Source: Nocardioides ginsengisegetis (GTDB lineage Bacteria; Actinomycetota; Actinomycetes; Propionibacteriales; Nocardioidaceae). From it: a stretch of 64,000 nucleotides of DNA. This document shows positions 40,193-49,379 of this stretch, piece after piece (position 1 is the first letter of the stretch; each line of letters begins with the position of its first letter). Position numbers and translations under genes: made by a program. A model generated the notes under the pieces. The model did no database searches. It was not told the origin of the DNA and saw only the letters and a list, made by a program, of their open reading frames with translations. Location: assembly GCF_014138045.1 (NCBI RefSeq), contig NZ_JACGXA010000001.1, positions 1,535,001 to 1,599,000 on the forward strand. Reading direction: 5' to 3'.

Positions 40193-41589
40193 CGGACGAC
40201 TCCGGCGCTGGCGAAGACCTCGGGGTTGACCTGGACGTTGTGCTCGGCCAGACGGTCCAGGAACCGCGGGCGGAGCCCGGTGCTGCGCAGGTGGCCACGG
40301 GCGACGCCGTGCTCGTCGTACCCGGCGCTGTAGTCGAACAGGAAGACGTCCTGCAGGGTGACGATGTCGCCCTCCATGCCGATGACCTCGGTGATCGCGG
40401 TGAGCCGACGCGAGCCGTCCTTGAGCCGGTTCTGCTGGATGATCAGGTCGATGGCGCTGCTCGACTGCTCGCGGATCGCCCGGACCGGCAGCTCCATGCC
40501 GGCCATCATCACCATCGTCTCCACGCGAGAGAGTGCGTCGCGCGGGCTGTTGGCGTGCACGGTGGACAGCGAGCCGTCGTGGCCGGTGTTCATCGCCTGC
40601 AGCATGTCGAGGGCCGCACCGTCGCGGATCTCGCCGACGATGATGCGGTCGGGGCGCATGCGCAGCGAGTTGCGGACCAGGTCCCGGATCGTCACCGCGC
40701 CCTTGCCCTCGATGTTCGAGGGGCGGGCCTCCAGACGCAGCACGTGGTCCTGGTGGAGTCGCAGCTCCGCGGCGTCCTCGATGGTCACGATCCGCTCGTC
40801 CGCCGGGATGAAGGACGAGAGGACGTTCAGCGTCGTCGTCTTGCCGGCGCCGGTGCCGCCCGACACCAGGATGTTGAGCCGGCCCAGGACGCACGCGGCC
40901 AGCAGGTCGGCGGCCGGCCGGGTCAGGGTGTCGAAGGAGATGAGGTCGTCGACCGTGTAGGGGTCGGCGGCGAACTTGCGGATCGTCAGCATCGAGCCGT
41001 CCAGGGCGAGCGGCGGGATGATGGCGTTGACGCGGCTGCCGTCGGGGAGCCGGGCGTCGACCATGGGGCTGGTCTCGTCGACGCGACGGCCGATGCGGGC
41101 GACGATCTTGTCGATGGTGCGGCGCAGGTGTGCCTCGTCGGCGAAGGCGGCGTCGACGCGGGTGATCCGGCCGTTGCTCTCGACGTAGATCTCGTCCGAG
41201 CGGTTGACCATGACCTCGGTGAGGTCCGGATCGCGCAGGTAGGGCTCGAGGGGCCCGTAGCCGAGGATGTCATCGGCGATCTCCTGGGTGATCCGGGAGC
41301 GGTCGGTGCCGGACATCGGCTGGTTGGTCGCGGCGATCGCGCTGTGCAGGGCCGTGCGGACCTGCTGCTCGAGCTCGGTCGGCGTCATGTCCACGTCGTA
41401 GAGCTTCGGCCCGAGGGCGCTGACGAGCTGGGTGTGCACGAGCCGCTTGAGCTCGACGAACGGGTCCGTCACGCGAGCCTGGCGACGGGATGCGCCGGAG
41501 GCCGCCTGGCTGGAGGTCTCGTTGCCGCTCGGGGTCAGGGCGTTCTCCCTGTCTCGCTGGGCGGCCAGGAGCCGGTCGGAGAGTGTCAT
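40189..41589 (-). CDS. cpaF: CpaF/TadA family pilus assembly ATPase
   Basis: A protein of 466 aa, the secretion ATPase that powers Flp pilus assembly. Walker A GGTGAGKT is at about 244-251, the Asp box and Walker B lie in RMRPDRIIVGEIRDGAALDMLQAMNTGHDGS, and the His box in STVHANSPRDALSR. The N-terminal 40 residues are low-complexity. The stop overlaps the VWA-TadB start by 4 bp. Confidence 0.95.
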   Translation of the reverse strand: MTLSDRLLAAQRDRENALTPSGNETSSQAASGASRRQARVTDPFVELKRLVHTQLVSALGPKLYDVDMTPTELEQQVRTALHSAIAATNQPMSGTDRSRITQEIADDILGYGPLEPYLRDPDLTEVMVNRSDEIYVESNGRITRVDAAFADEAHLRRTIDKIVARIGRRVDETSPMVDARLPDGSRVNAIIPPLALDGSMLTIRKFAADPYTVDDLISFDTLTRPAADLLAACVLGRLNILVSGGTGAGKTTTLNVLSSFIPADERIVTIEDAAELRLHQDHVLRLEARPSNIEGKGAVTIRDLVRNSLRMRPDRIIVGEIRDGAALDMLQAMNTGHDGSLSTVHANSPRDALSRVETMVMMAGMELPVRAIREQSSSAIDLIIQQNRLKDGSRRLTAITEVIGMEGDIVTLQDVFLFDYSAGYDEHGVARGHLRSTGLRPRFLDRLAEHNVQVNPEVFASAGVVR

Positions 41590-41590
41590 G

Positions 41591-42784
41591 TCAGGCCACC
41601 TTCTCGGAACGGGATCCGCGTCGCAGCATGGCGCGGTGGGAGCGGCGAGGCGGCTCGGCTGCCTCGGGGTTCAGGGAGAGGTCGCGGGCGAGCCCGGTCG
41701 CGAAGGAGGACAGGACCTTGCTGACCTCGTGGGTGCTCTTGGCGAGCACGATCGGTTCTCCGCGGTTGACGGCGGCGAGCACGTCACGGTTGGACGGCAC
41801 GCTGGCCGTCACCTTGAGGCCGAGCGTGTCCTCGAACTCCTGGATCGAGAGCCCGACCTTGGCGTCGGCCCGGTTGAGGAGCAGGCGCCAGCGGTCGCGC
41901 GGGAAGTTGAGCAGGTCCAGCGTGCCGACCGCGAGCTTGAGGCTCTTGAGGGCGGGGATGTCCAGGGTGCCGACCAGGACCAGCAGCTCGCTGTGGTCGA
42001 AGGCGTGGAGCCCGTAGTCGTCGAACGCACCCGAGGTGTCGACCACCACGATGTCGAAGAGGCCCTTCAGGATCGCGAGCACCGAGCCGATCGACTCGGC
42101 CGGGACGGTGGAGCCGAGCTGGACCGGCGCGGCCAGGACGAACAACCGCTCCGAGTGCTGGGTGAGCAGGGACTCGACGCCGGCTGCGTCGAGCGCGCCG
42201 TGCATCCGCGCCAGGTCCGCCAGCGTGTGCTGGGGAGTGAGCTGGAGCATGATCGCGACGTCGCCGCCGTGCACGTCGAGGTCGACGACACAGACCCGGT
42301 GGCCCTGGTCGGCCAGGGCCGCCCCGACGTTGGTCGCGACGAGGCTCTTGCCGACGCCGCCCTTGGTCGAGAAGACGGTGACCAGCGAGCCCTTGGCGTT
42401 CGGCTCGACGTGCTGCCGGCGGCCCTCGTCCATGGCGAGGGCGAGCTCCTGGGCCCGGCGTACGGCGTCCTGGAGGCCGATGCCGTCGCGGGTCTCGACG
42501 ACCTGGCTCATGCCGCTGCGGAGCGCGTCGGCCAGCACGGTGCTGTCGACGGCCGGCCGGACGAGGATGACGCCGAGCGAGGGGCGCAGGACCCGGTTCT
42601 GCTCCGCGAACGCGGCGGCGTCCACGTCGGACACCGAGGGCCCCAGGACCACCACGTGCTCGCCGCGGTGCCGGCGCAGGTGGTCCTCCACCTGGTCGAC
42701 GCCGGCCAGCACCGAGACACCGTCGCTGACTGCGGCGCGCAGCAGGTCGACGAGGGTCGGGTCCTGCTCGACGAGGACGGTCAT
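41591..42784 (-). CDS. cpaE: CpaE/TadZ-like pilus localisation ATPase
   Basis: A protein of 397 aa. An N-terminal atypical receiver-like domain (about 1-115) precedes a MinD/ParA-type ATPase with deviant Walker A STKGGVGKS at 139-147, VCVVDLDVHGGDVAIML and FDIVVVDTSGAFDDY. It probably places the Tad machine in the cell. The stop is one base before the cpaF start; the start overlaps the cpaB stop. Confidence 0.92.
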   Translation of the reverse strand: MTVLVEQDPTLVDLLRAAVSDGVSVLAGVDQVEDHLRRHRGEHVVVLGPSVSDVDAAAFAEQNRVLRPSLGVILVRPAVDSTVLADALRSGMSQVVETRDGIGLQDAVRRAQELALAMDEGRRQHVEPNAKGSLVTVFSTKGGVGKSLVATNVGAALADQGHRVCVVDLDVHGGDVAIMLQLTPQHTLADLARMHGALDAAGVESLLTQHSERLFVLAAPVQLGSTVPAESIGSVLAILKGLFDIVVVDTSGAFDDYGLHAFDHSELLVLVGTLDIPALKSLKLAVGTLDLLNFPRDRWRLLLNRADAKVGLSIQEFEDTLGLKVTASVPSNRDVLAAVNRGEPIVLAKSTHEVSKVLSSFATGLARDLSLNPEAAEPPRRSHRAMLRRGSRSEKVA

Positions 42785-43554
42785 CGCACGCCCCCGAAGA
42801 CCTCGGGCATGATGTCGCGGGCGGTGACTCCGGGACCGTCGACGACCTTGGACTTGGCCGTGCGGAGCGCGAAGGACAGGTCGCCGTTGCGGGCGGCGTA
42901 GATGACCTTTTCGGCCTGGGCCTGGGTCACGGCGATGGTCAGGATCGTGCGCGGGATCTGCTCCGTGGTCTTGCTGCCCTTGCTGGTCGTGGTCGTGGGG
43001 GAGACCGAGGTGTCCCCGACGCCGATGACCTCCACCTGGGCGAGCAGGAGGCGGGTGACGGGCGAGAGCTTCTGGGTGGTGCCGTCCGCCTTGTAGAGCT
43101 CCGGGTCGGCCGAGGCGAAGATGGCGACGGACGAGCCCGGGTAGACGAAGCCGGCGACGCGGGCCGGGTCGGTCAGCTCGACGCTCACGGCCAGCTTGTC
43201 GTCGGGGATGGTCAGGGTGTCGACCGTCTGCGCCGACCCGAACTGCTGGCCGATGATCTGCTGGCCCGGGTAGATCGTGCCGAGCGCGACCTCGTCGGCG
43301 ATCGACGTCGTGGAGCTGAGGGCCCCCTCGACGACGTCGTCGCGGACGACGCGGGTCTTCTCGAACTTGCCGGCGGACTCGGCGTCGGACACGCTCTCGC
43401 CGGCCTTGACCACGTCGGTGGCCGTCAGGACCTCGACGAGGGCCTGGCCCTCGGTGGCGCGGGCGTCGATGCCCTGGACGTAGAGGACCACCATCGTGGT
43501 CCCGAGCGCCGCGATCACGAATGCGACGCAGAAGAGGATGGTTCGTCGTGCCAT
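42781..43554 (-). CDS. cpaB: Flp pilus assembly protein CpaB/RcpC (SAF domain)
   Basis: A protein of 257 aa. An N-terminal membrane anchor (about 4-24, TILFCVAFVIAALGTTMVVLYV) is followed by a SAF-type domain and the RcpC fold with LAVSVELTDPARVAGFVYPGSSVAIFA. It is a periplasmic/extracytoplasmic assembly factor. ATG 43554 lies 50 bp after the tadG stop. The stop overlaps cpaE by 4 bp. Confidence 0.92.
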   Translation of the reverse strand: MARRTILFCVAFVIAALGTTMVVLYVQGIDARATEGQALVEVLTATDVVKAGESVSDAESAGKFEKTRVVRDDVVEGALSSTTSIADEVALGTIYPGQQIIGQQFGSAQTVDTLTIPDDKLAVSVELTDPARVAGFVYPGSSVAIFASADPELYKADGTTQKLSPVTRLLLAQVEVIGVGDTSVSPTTTTSKGSKTTEQIPRTILTIAVTQAQAEKVIYAARNGDLSFALRTAKSKVVDGPGVTARDIMPEVFGGVR

Positions 43555-43603
43555 GGTGGTTGTCCTTGTCGGGTGAAGTGGTGTCGGTCAGGTGGTCGCG
43601 TCG

Positions 43604-45232
43604 TCACTCGACGAGGACGAGAGCCTTGGGGCCCGAGCCGGTGTAGTCGGACTCGCCGCCGACGGTCGGAGCGAACTCCGGCAGCGCCTTGACGTCGAAG
43701 AGGATGACCTTGAGCTCCCGGATGCCGGACGAGTCCTGCTCGAGGCCGTCGAGGGCGGAGATCGAGCCCGGACCGGCATGGGTGGCGCTGAGGGACTGGT
43801 CCGAGATGAAGCCGGGACGGAAGCCGATGATCGGCCAGGACTTCTTGCCCGTGCTCGGGTCGGTGTCCAGGACCGGGAGCCAGAAGAACCGGGGTGACTT
43901 GAAGATGTCCGACGACAGTGCGCCCGTCCCCACCGAGTTGCCCGCGACCAGGTCGTTGATCGAGGCGCCATTGATGATGAAGCAGGTCAGCAGGTCGTCG
44001 TTGATGTTGATGCCCTTGATCTGCGTCGTGGTCCGCGCGCTGTTGCCGTTGCGACTGCAGTTGCTCGTGGAGTCCGCGTCCAGGCGGCCCTTGAGTCCGC
44101 CGGCTCCGGTGATCAGGCCCTGGTTGGTCTCGGCGATCTTCAGGCCCGGCTCGGTCGAGACGCAGTTGGTGCCGTTGACGGGGGTCTTGGTGGACTCCAC
44201 ACTGCCCGGCTGGCCGCTGCACTCGCCGTTGGGGAGCGGGTGGATGGCCAGCGTCGGCTGGATGCCCTTGATCATGTTCCACTCCAGGACGTTGCTGTTG
44301 GTGTCGGTCCGGGGGATGTCGAGGGTGCCGAAGTTGCCCTCGTTCTTGGCGTCGCAGTAGAGCTTGGGCGGGCCGACGCTGAACGTCTGGGCGCTGGACT
44401 CCGGCGACCACTTGCTGGCGGTCTTCACCCGGACGTACCAGGTGTCGTCGACCGCCAGCACCGCTGAGGGCACACCGACCGTGAACGTCGTGGTGGAGTT
44501 GTTCAGGGGTGGGCTGAACGTGGTCGGCGAGACGATCGACGCGCCTGCTGCGTTGCTGAACCACACCTGGGTCACGCCGTTGAACCCGTTGCCGGTGATG
44601 GTGATGTTCTGCGAGCTGAGCCCGGACGCCACGGCGGTCGGACTGATCGTGAACGTGGCGTTGAGCGTCGGGTTCCCCGAGGGCGGCGTCAGCGCCGGCG
44701 TGGCCGGGGTCTGGCTGTCGTTGCGGATGCTCTGTTGGCCCGAGTCGCAGCCCTTGACCGCGAAGAACGGCAGCGTCGCGAGCTGGCCCGCGGACTTGAT
44801 CTGCGCAGCGGCGGTCGAGGTGACGTCGATGCCGTTCGGGGCGCCGGGGATGGTCTTGGCGAGCGTGTACTCGATGTGGCTCCGTGGAGCCCACAGCGTG
44901 ACCTTCCAGTTGTTGCACGAGATGTAGCCGTCGAGGTCACCGGGCGAGCCGCCGAGGTTGAGGGCGTACTGCCCGGGCACCATGTTCTCGGGCTTGCTCA
45001 GGTAGTCGGTCGCGGCCTGGACCACCTCGGGGTTGCACGTGTTGCCGCCGGTCGTGAGCTGCGCCGCGGCGGCCAGCACCGCCAGGTCGACGTCTGTCTG
45101 GAGGAGCGACTTCTTGGCGTAGGCCTCGCCGATGTCCACGGCCATGGCACCGACGGCGAGGAGCACTGTGGCCAGGATGGCGACGAGGATGGCGACCGCG
45201 CCGCGCTCGTCCTGCTTGCGTCGAGCGGTCAT
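43604..45232 (-). CDS. tadG: TadG-like pilus protein with IPT/TIG-like insert
   Basis: A protein of 542 aa. The N-terminus DERGAVAILVAILATVLLAVGAMAVDIGEAYAKKS is the pseudopilin-like TadE/G membrane helix with putative Flp-type processing. The remainder is extracytoplasmic. Residues about 185-285 (TISPTAVASGLSSQNITITGNGFNGVTQVWFSNAAG) look like an immunoglobulin-like IPT/TIG domain. There are several cysteines. It is probably a minor structural component of the pilus. It lies 1 bp after tadE. Confidence 0.82.
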   Translation of the reverse strand: MTARRKQDERGAVAILVAILATVLLAVGAMAVDIGEAYAKKSLLQTDVDLAVLAAAAQLTTGGNTCNPEVVQAATDYLSKPENMVPGQYALNLGGSPGDLDGYISCNNWKVTLWAPRSHIEYTLAKTIPGAPNGIDVTSTAAAQIKSAGQLATLPFFAVKGCDSGQQSIRNDSQTPATPALTPPSGNPTLNATFTISPTAVASGLSSQNITITGNGFNGVTQVWFSNAAGASIVSPTTFSPPLNNSTTTFTVGVPSAVLAVDDTWYVRVKTASKWSPESSAQTFSVGPPKLYCDAKNEGNFGTLDIPRTDTNSNVLEWNMIKGIQPTLAIHPLPNGECSGQPGSVESTKTPVNGTNCVSTEPGLKIAETNQGLITGAGGLKGRLDADSTSNCSRNGNSARTTTQIKGININDDLLTCFIINGASINDLVAGNSVGTGALSSDIFKSPRFFWLPVLDTDPSTGKKSWPIIGFRPGFISDQSLSATHAGPGSISALDGLEQDSSGIRELKVILFDVKALPEFAPTVGGESDYTGSGPKALVLVE

Positions 45233-45233
45233 G

Positions 45234-45647
45234 TCAGCAACCCCCGGCCGGCACGTTCTCGACCCGCGAGGTCGAGCTCTTGTCGATGTTGCCGGTGTAG
45301 CCCGGGAAGAAGCCCAGGTTGAGGGTCGTGAACTGGACGCGCACGGTGATCGTGTCGCCCACCTTGACCGGTGAGCCCTTGGTCACCGTGACGGTGGGCG
45401 TGGTGTTCTTGGGTGTGCCGTTGAGGTCGTTGGTGCCGGTGGTGGTGATCTTCGCGGTGTCGCAGGGCGTGACCGCGGCGATCCGCGAGGCCTCCCGTGC
45501 GGCGTGACCCGCGGACTGCCAGGCCCAGAACCAGAAGCCGAACTGGATGATGCCGAACAGCAAGGTCACGAGGAGCAGGGCGACCAGCCCGAACTCCACT
45601 GCTGCGGCTCCTCGCTCGGCGTGGCGCCGGCGCTGCATGGTCCCCAT
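45234..45647 (-). CDS. tadE: TadE-like pseudopilin
   Basis: A protein of 137 aa. RGAAAVEFGLVALLLVTLLFGIIQFGFWFW is the TadE signature: short positively charged leader, cleavage after glycine, glutamate at +5, then a hydrophobic helix. The C-terminal domain is extracytoplasmic with two cysteines (about 61 and 137). It is the first gene of the minus-strand tad operon; the 240-bp region upstream carries its promoter and reaches tRNA-Pro. Confidence 0.9.
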   Translation of the reverse strand: MGTMQRRRHAERGAAAVEFGLVALLLVTLLFGIIQFGFWFWAWQSAGHAAREASRIAAVTPCDTAKITTTGTNDLNGTPKNTTPTVTVTKGSPVKVGDTITVRVQFTTLNLGFFPGYTGNIDKSSTSRVENVPAGGC

Positions 45648-45889
45648 CGGTTCCCCCCTCGATCTTTCAGCCCCAGCGAAAGGTAGGGACAGCGAGGGGT
45701 GCCTCAGAGGAGGGTTGGGAGAGCGATCCCCAATCTGGGTGACGGGGTGGTCCGTCCGGCCCGACGGCGTACAGACCAGTCGGCGGCGGCCGGAGGTCCG
45801 GCACGCCGAGCCCGATTCCGTGTCTCTGTTCGGCCTGCGTTAAGGTTCAGTCGCATTCGTGGTCGAGCGAGTCGACACCACGGAGCCTT

Positions 45890-45963
<74 letters not shown>

Positions 45964-45967
45964 CCGA

Positions 45968-46011
45968 AAAACCGCCTCTGACCTGCGGAAACGCAGATCA
46001 GAGGCGGTTTT
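45968..46011 (+). terminator. intrinsic terminator after tRNA-Pro
   Basis: AAAACCGCCTCTGA (45968-45981) pairs with TCAGAGGCGGTTTT (45998-46011), with an inner CTGCG-GAAA-CGCAG hairpin. The T tract at the end makes it a textbook terminator. It is retained between the tRNA and the integrase gene. Confidence 0.9.
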
Positions 46012-46066
46012 GGTTTTGACGTGGATGCCCAGAATGGTCGTTTACTAGTCGTAAACGATTCACGGC

Positions 46067-47248
46067 CTACGAATCCGAACTCGCATGGTCGCTCTCACTG
46101 AGCCGCTCGAGGACCTTCGAGAGGTCGGCCGAAACCGGTGGCTTGGCGATGTAGTGGTCTCGGGTGACCTGGCTCGAGGAGTGGCCGAGCTGGCGCGAGG
46201 CGAGCTCGGACGTCGCTGCCTCGGAGATCAGCGTCGCCACCGTCTTGCGGAACGTGTGCGGGGTGACCCATTCGTAACCGGTGTCCTTGCGGATCTGCCG
46301 CCACCGCCGCTCGATGTTGACCACCTGATGCCAGGTGCCGTTGCGGGTCGCGAAGACGGCGTCGTTCTCGTTCGGAGTCGCGAACTCCCGGCGTACCCGG
46401 AGCAGGTCGGCAGCGAACCGGGGGAGTACGACCGTCCGCCGGCTGGTGTCCGTCTTCGGTGTGGCCTTCCGGTAGGTGCCTTTGCCGGTCTCGGTCTTGA
46501 TCGTCCCCGACACCGACAGGGTGGGCAGATCCCCGTCGAGATTCAGGTCGCTCCAGCGCAACGCCAGGATCTCGCCGATGCGACAACCGGTGGCAAGCAT
46601 CAGGTCGATGATGTCGGCCATGTCGCCGGTGGCCTTGGGTCCGGGGCGGTCGGCGTTGACCCACCGGCGTACGGCTGCGCGGATCTCGACCAGGTCCTCG
46701 ACCCGCAGGGCCTTGGTCTCCTGCTTGGGCCGGTGAACCCGGCTCGTCCCGCGGGCCGGGTTCATCGGGATCGCGTCGTGTCGGACCGCGAGGTCGAGCA
46801 TGGCCCCGAGGACGACCTTGGCCTTGCGTTGTCGGTTCACGCTCTGATCGCGCAACCTCAGCAGGAGCCGGTCCAGCCGCCCCGTGGTGGCCTCGCGGAG
46901 CTTCAGCCCACCGACACTGGGTAACACCAGGTTGTCCAGCACCCGGCGGTACTCGTTGATGGTGGTCTGCTCGATCCGTCCTTCGGCCTCGAGACCAGTG
47001 ATCCACAGGTTGGCGAGGTCGATCAGCCGGGTCTCTGCCGTGAGGAGCTCACCTGCTGGCGCGGTGCGCGTGCCCAGGACGTCTCGAAGCGCTCGCTCCG
47101 CAGCCGCCTTGCTAGGACCAGTCGCAGTGACGCGACGAGTGTTGCCGTCGGTGTCACGGAACCGGGTCAGTGCTCGATAGCTGCCGTCGCGGATCTTCTC
47201 GGTGGTGATGGTCCCCCAGGTGCCGAGGGGGAGTGGTGGCCTGGCCAT
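46067..47248 (-). CDS. tyrosine recombinase integrase 1
   Basis: A protein of 393 aa. An N-terminal arm-binding domain (about 1-60), a SAM-like core-binding domain (about 65-165, LIDLANLWITGLEAEGRI) and the catalytic domain with arginine ATGCRIGEILALRW, HTFRKTVATLI, LGHSSSQVTRDHYI carrying the tyrosine. It mediates site-specific integration, probably at the adjacent tRNA-Pro. It reads toward the tRNA, with its stop 104 bp from the tRNA 3' end. It is related to integrase 2 but clearly diverged. Confidence 0.93.
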   Translation of the reverse strand: MARPPLPLGTWGTITTEKIRDGSYRALTRFRDTDGNTRRVTATGPSKAAAERALRDVLGTRTAPAGELLTAETRLIDLANLWITGLEAEGRIEQTTINEYRRVLDNLVLPSVGGLKLREATTGRLDRLLLRLRDQSVNRQRKAKVVLGAMLDLAVRHDAIPMNPARGTSRVHRPKQETKALRVEDLVEIRAAVRRWVNADRPGPKATGDMADIIDLMLATGCRIGEILALRWSDLNLDGDLPTLSVSGTIKTETGKGTYRKATPKTDTSRRTVVLPRFAADLLRVRREFATPNENDAVFATRNGTWHQVVNIERRWRQIRKDTGYEWVTPHTFRKTVATLISEAATSELASRQLGHSSSQVTRDHYIAKPPVSADLSKVLERLSESDHASSDS

Positions 47249-47251
47249 GGC

Positions 47252-47470
47252 CTACTCGCCTGCCGCGGGCTCGAGGTGCTCGACGATCCAGGCGTCGAGG
47301 TCCGCGCGCCGGTACCGAAGGCAACCGCCCATCTTCACGGCGCGTGGTCCGAACCCGGCCCGGCGGGTCCGCCAGGTGTACAGCGTCGCCTTCGGGATTG
47401 CGAGGTAGGCCGCCGCCTCGTCGATGGTGAGGATCATGCTCTCGTGGCTGGTGTCGACGGTGGTACTCAT
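47252..47470 (-). CDS. excisionase/MerR-like helix-turn-helix protein 1
   Basis: A protein of 72 aa with a winged-helix of the excisionase class: MILTIDEAAAYLAIPKATLYTWRTRRAGFGPRAVKMGG. It is upstream of integrase 1 and ends 3 bp before it, so it is the likely recombination directionality factor. ATG 47470 has AAGGAG 6 nt upstream. The 230 bp between its start and the tRNA fragment show no gene. Confidence 0.88.
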   Translation of the reverse strand: MSTTVDTSHESMILTIDEAAAYLAIPKATLYTWRTRRAGFGPRAVKMGGCLRYRRADLDAWIVEHLEPAAGE

Positions 47471-47706
47471 CGTGTGCTCCTTCGTGATCACGAGGACAGG
47501 TTTGCCCTCGTAACCGAAGGTGTGCAGCCCACACCGCGCAGGCTGTGGAGAATTGATCCGTATTCGACTCTCTGGAGCGAACGCAGGTGCCACGCGGGCC
47601 AGCGGTGTCCACGGGACCCGACCGGCGAGGCGCTCGCGGCGCCCTCTGCTGCTGCCGGACGTCGGTTGTCGGGTTGCGATCGAAGTTGCTGTGTTTTGCG
47701 CTCTTA

Positions 47707-47741
47707 GCCAGAGGTCGCAGGTTCAAATCCTGCCCCCGCTA
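47707..47741 (+). repeat. tRNA 3' fragment (initiator Met-like), attachment-site candidate
   Basis: 35 nt matching the 3' part of a tRNA: anticodon-stem remnant GCCAG, variable AGGTC, T arm GCAGG-TTCAAAT-CCTGC, then CCCCGCT and A. The missing 5' half and the CCCCGCT acceptor strand fit actinobacterial initiator tRNA-Met rather than tRNA-Pro. Its core GGTCGCAGGTTCAAATCCTG (47713-47732) is identical over 20 bp to the tRNA-Pro T-arm region (45935-45954). It is therefore an attachment-site scar or attP relic, not a functional tRNA. Confidence 0.7.
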
Positions 47742-47746
47742 CAAAG

Positions 47747-47780
47747 TTCAGGCCCGGAATCCACGGATTCCGGGCCTGAA
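47747..47780. terminator. 14-bp perfect hairpin downstream of tRNA fragment
   Basis: TTCAGGCCCGGAAT (47747-47760) pairs exactly with ATTCCGGGCCTGAA (47767-47780) over a 6-nt loop. It sits where a tRNA terminator would lie, 5 nt after the tRNA fragment, so it was probably carried along with it. Confidence 0.65.
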
Positions 47781-47922
47781 AGCATTTGAGATTTGATCCC
47801 GTGTCCAAAAACTGTCCACAAACCCGGTCCAGAAACGGGTTTGCGGCCCGATCCGCGCTCCGAGCGCCGACCGGTTCCGAGAGTCCCCGGGTCGACCGGG
47901 AACCCGCGCCCACCTTCGGGGC

Positions 47923-48153
47923 ATGGAGACCACAACGCCCACGACGAGCGCCCTCGAGCCGCTGATCAGCCTCGAGGAGCTCTCGGACTACCTGCACGTG
48001 CCGGTGAAGACGCTCTACGACTGGCGCACCGCGGGCCGAGGACCCCGGGCGGTCCACGTCGGACGCCAGCTCCGGTTCTTCCTCAGCGACGTCCACGCCT
48101 GGCTGGCCCAACAGCGCGAGCCGGAACCGGGGCGCGGCACACCCGGTCGGTGA
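47923..48153 (+). CDS. excisionase-like helix-turn-helix protein 2
   Basis: A protein of 76 aa with LISLEELSDYLHVPVKTLYDWRTAGRGPRAVHVGRQLRF, an excisionase-type winged helix. It precedes integrase 2 by 6 bp. It is divergent from the first module and on the other side of the tRNA fragment. Likely directionality factor of the second module. Confidence 0.85.
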   Translation: METTTPTTSALEPLISLEELSDYLHVPVKTLYDWRTAGRGPRAVHVGRQLRFFLSDVHAWLAQQREPEPGRGTPGR

Positions 48154-48159
48154 CCCGCG

Positions 48160-49353
48160 ATGGCTAGGCCGCGCATCCCGATCGGGACGTTCGGCGAGGT
48201 CAGCTACGTCAGGACAGCCAGCGGCCGGGTCCGGGCGCGGACCCGCTACCGCGACGACGACGGGCAGGTACGCCGGGTCTCGGCCAGCGGGGCGAGTCAC
48301 AAGGCGGCCGAACGGGCCCTCAAGGCGGTGCTGGCCCAACGCGCCAGCCAGGTCGCGTCGGGGGAGCTGACCCGCGACTCGACCTTCGCCAGACTCGTCG
48401 AGGTCTGGCTGGAGGACCTGGACCTGGAGGGCCGGCTGGCCCCGAGCACCCGGGCGCTGTACGAGCGCAACATGCGCCAGGTGGTCCTACCGGCGTTCGA
48501 GCACTTCACGCTGCGGGAGATCACAGTCCGCAAGGTCGACCAGTTCATCAAGTCGCTGGCCGCCAACAAGAGCTACAGCTACGCCAAGCAGGCCCGCACG
48601 GTGCTGAGCCTGGTCTTCGGGCTGGCGGTCCGGTACGACGCGATCCCGAAGAACCCGGTCCGCGACACCAGCCGGCTCCGCAGACCGCCGTCGACCGCGA
48701 TGGCCCTGACCGCCTCCCAGGTGGAGTCGATCCGGCGGGCGGTCCGCGAGTGGCGTCGAGGGACCGGCCTGTCGGGGCCGAAGCCCGACGGCCAGCTCGA
48801 GGCCATCATCGAGGTCATGCTCGGGACCTCGGCCCGGATCGGAGAGGTGCTGGCGATCCGCAGGTGCGACGTCGACGTGACGAGCGCGCCGGCGACGGTG
48901 CGAATCTGCGGCACGATCGTGTCGCCCACCGGGAAGCCGACGCACCGACAGCCGGCGCCGAAGACCGCGAAGTCGACGCGGACGGTGTCGGTGCCGAGCT
49001 TCACCGCCGAGGTGCTTCGTCAGCGGCTGGTCCTCCTGGCCCACCAGGACCCTGAGGGCCTGATCTTCGCCAGCCGCAACGGCACACCGCTGACCACCAA
49101 CAACGTACGTCGCCGGCTCCGGGTCATCCTGGCCGAGGCGGGAATCCCTGGGGTCACGCCGCACTCGTTCCGCCGGACGGTTGCCACGGTGCTCGACCGG
49201 GCCGGAGGCGCCGACCTGGCGGCGGAGATGCTGGGCCACACCTCCTCCCAGATCACCAAGCAGCACTACATCGAGCCGGACGAGAAGGTGAATCCGGTGA
49301 CGGCCGAGATCCTGGAGTCGCTGGCGCCCAGGTGGCAGCGGGAGGACGGATAA
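48160..49353 (+). CDS. tyrosine recombinase integrase 2
   Basis: A protein of 397 aa with the same layout as integrase 1 (both start MARP...P(I/L)GT(F/W)G). Catalytic residues: TSARIGEVLAIRR arginine, HSFRRTVATVLD, LGHTSSQITKQHYIE with the tyrosine. It should insert at a tRNA gene; the adjacent tRNA fragment suggests initiator tRNA-Met. The two integrases facing away from each other suggest two elements or a duplicated attachment module. Convergent with the next gene, 26 bp apart. Confidence 0.92.
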   Translation: MARPRIPIGTFGEVSYVRTASGRVRARTRYRDDDGQVRRVSASGASHKAAERALKAVLAQRASQVASGELTRDSTFARLVEVWLEDLDLEGRLAPSTRALYERNMRQVVLPAFEHFTLREITVRKVDQFIKSLAANKSYSYAKQARTVLSLVFGLAVRYDAIPKNPVRDTSRLRRPPSTAMALTASQVESIRRAVREWRRGTGLSGPKPDGQLEAIIEVMLGTSARIGEVLAIRRCDVDVTSAPATVRICGTIVSPTGKPTHRQPAPKTAKSTRTVSVPSFTAEVLRQRLVLLAHQDPEGLIFASRNGTPLTTNNVRRRLRVILAEAGIPGVTPHSFRRTVATVLDRAGGADLAAEMLGHTSSQITKQHYIEPDEKVNPVTAEILESLAPRWQREDG

Positions 49354-49379
49354 GGTTCCCCCGTCAGCCCGAGCCGGGG

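Noticed and set aside
37961..40333. Long plus-strand frame across the tad genes
   Set aside because: It is antisense to TadC and VWA-TadB, both with clear domains, and shows only low-complexity composition.
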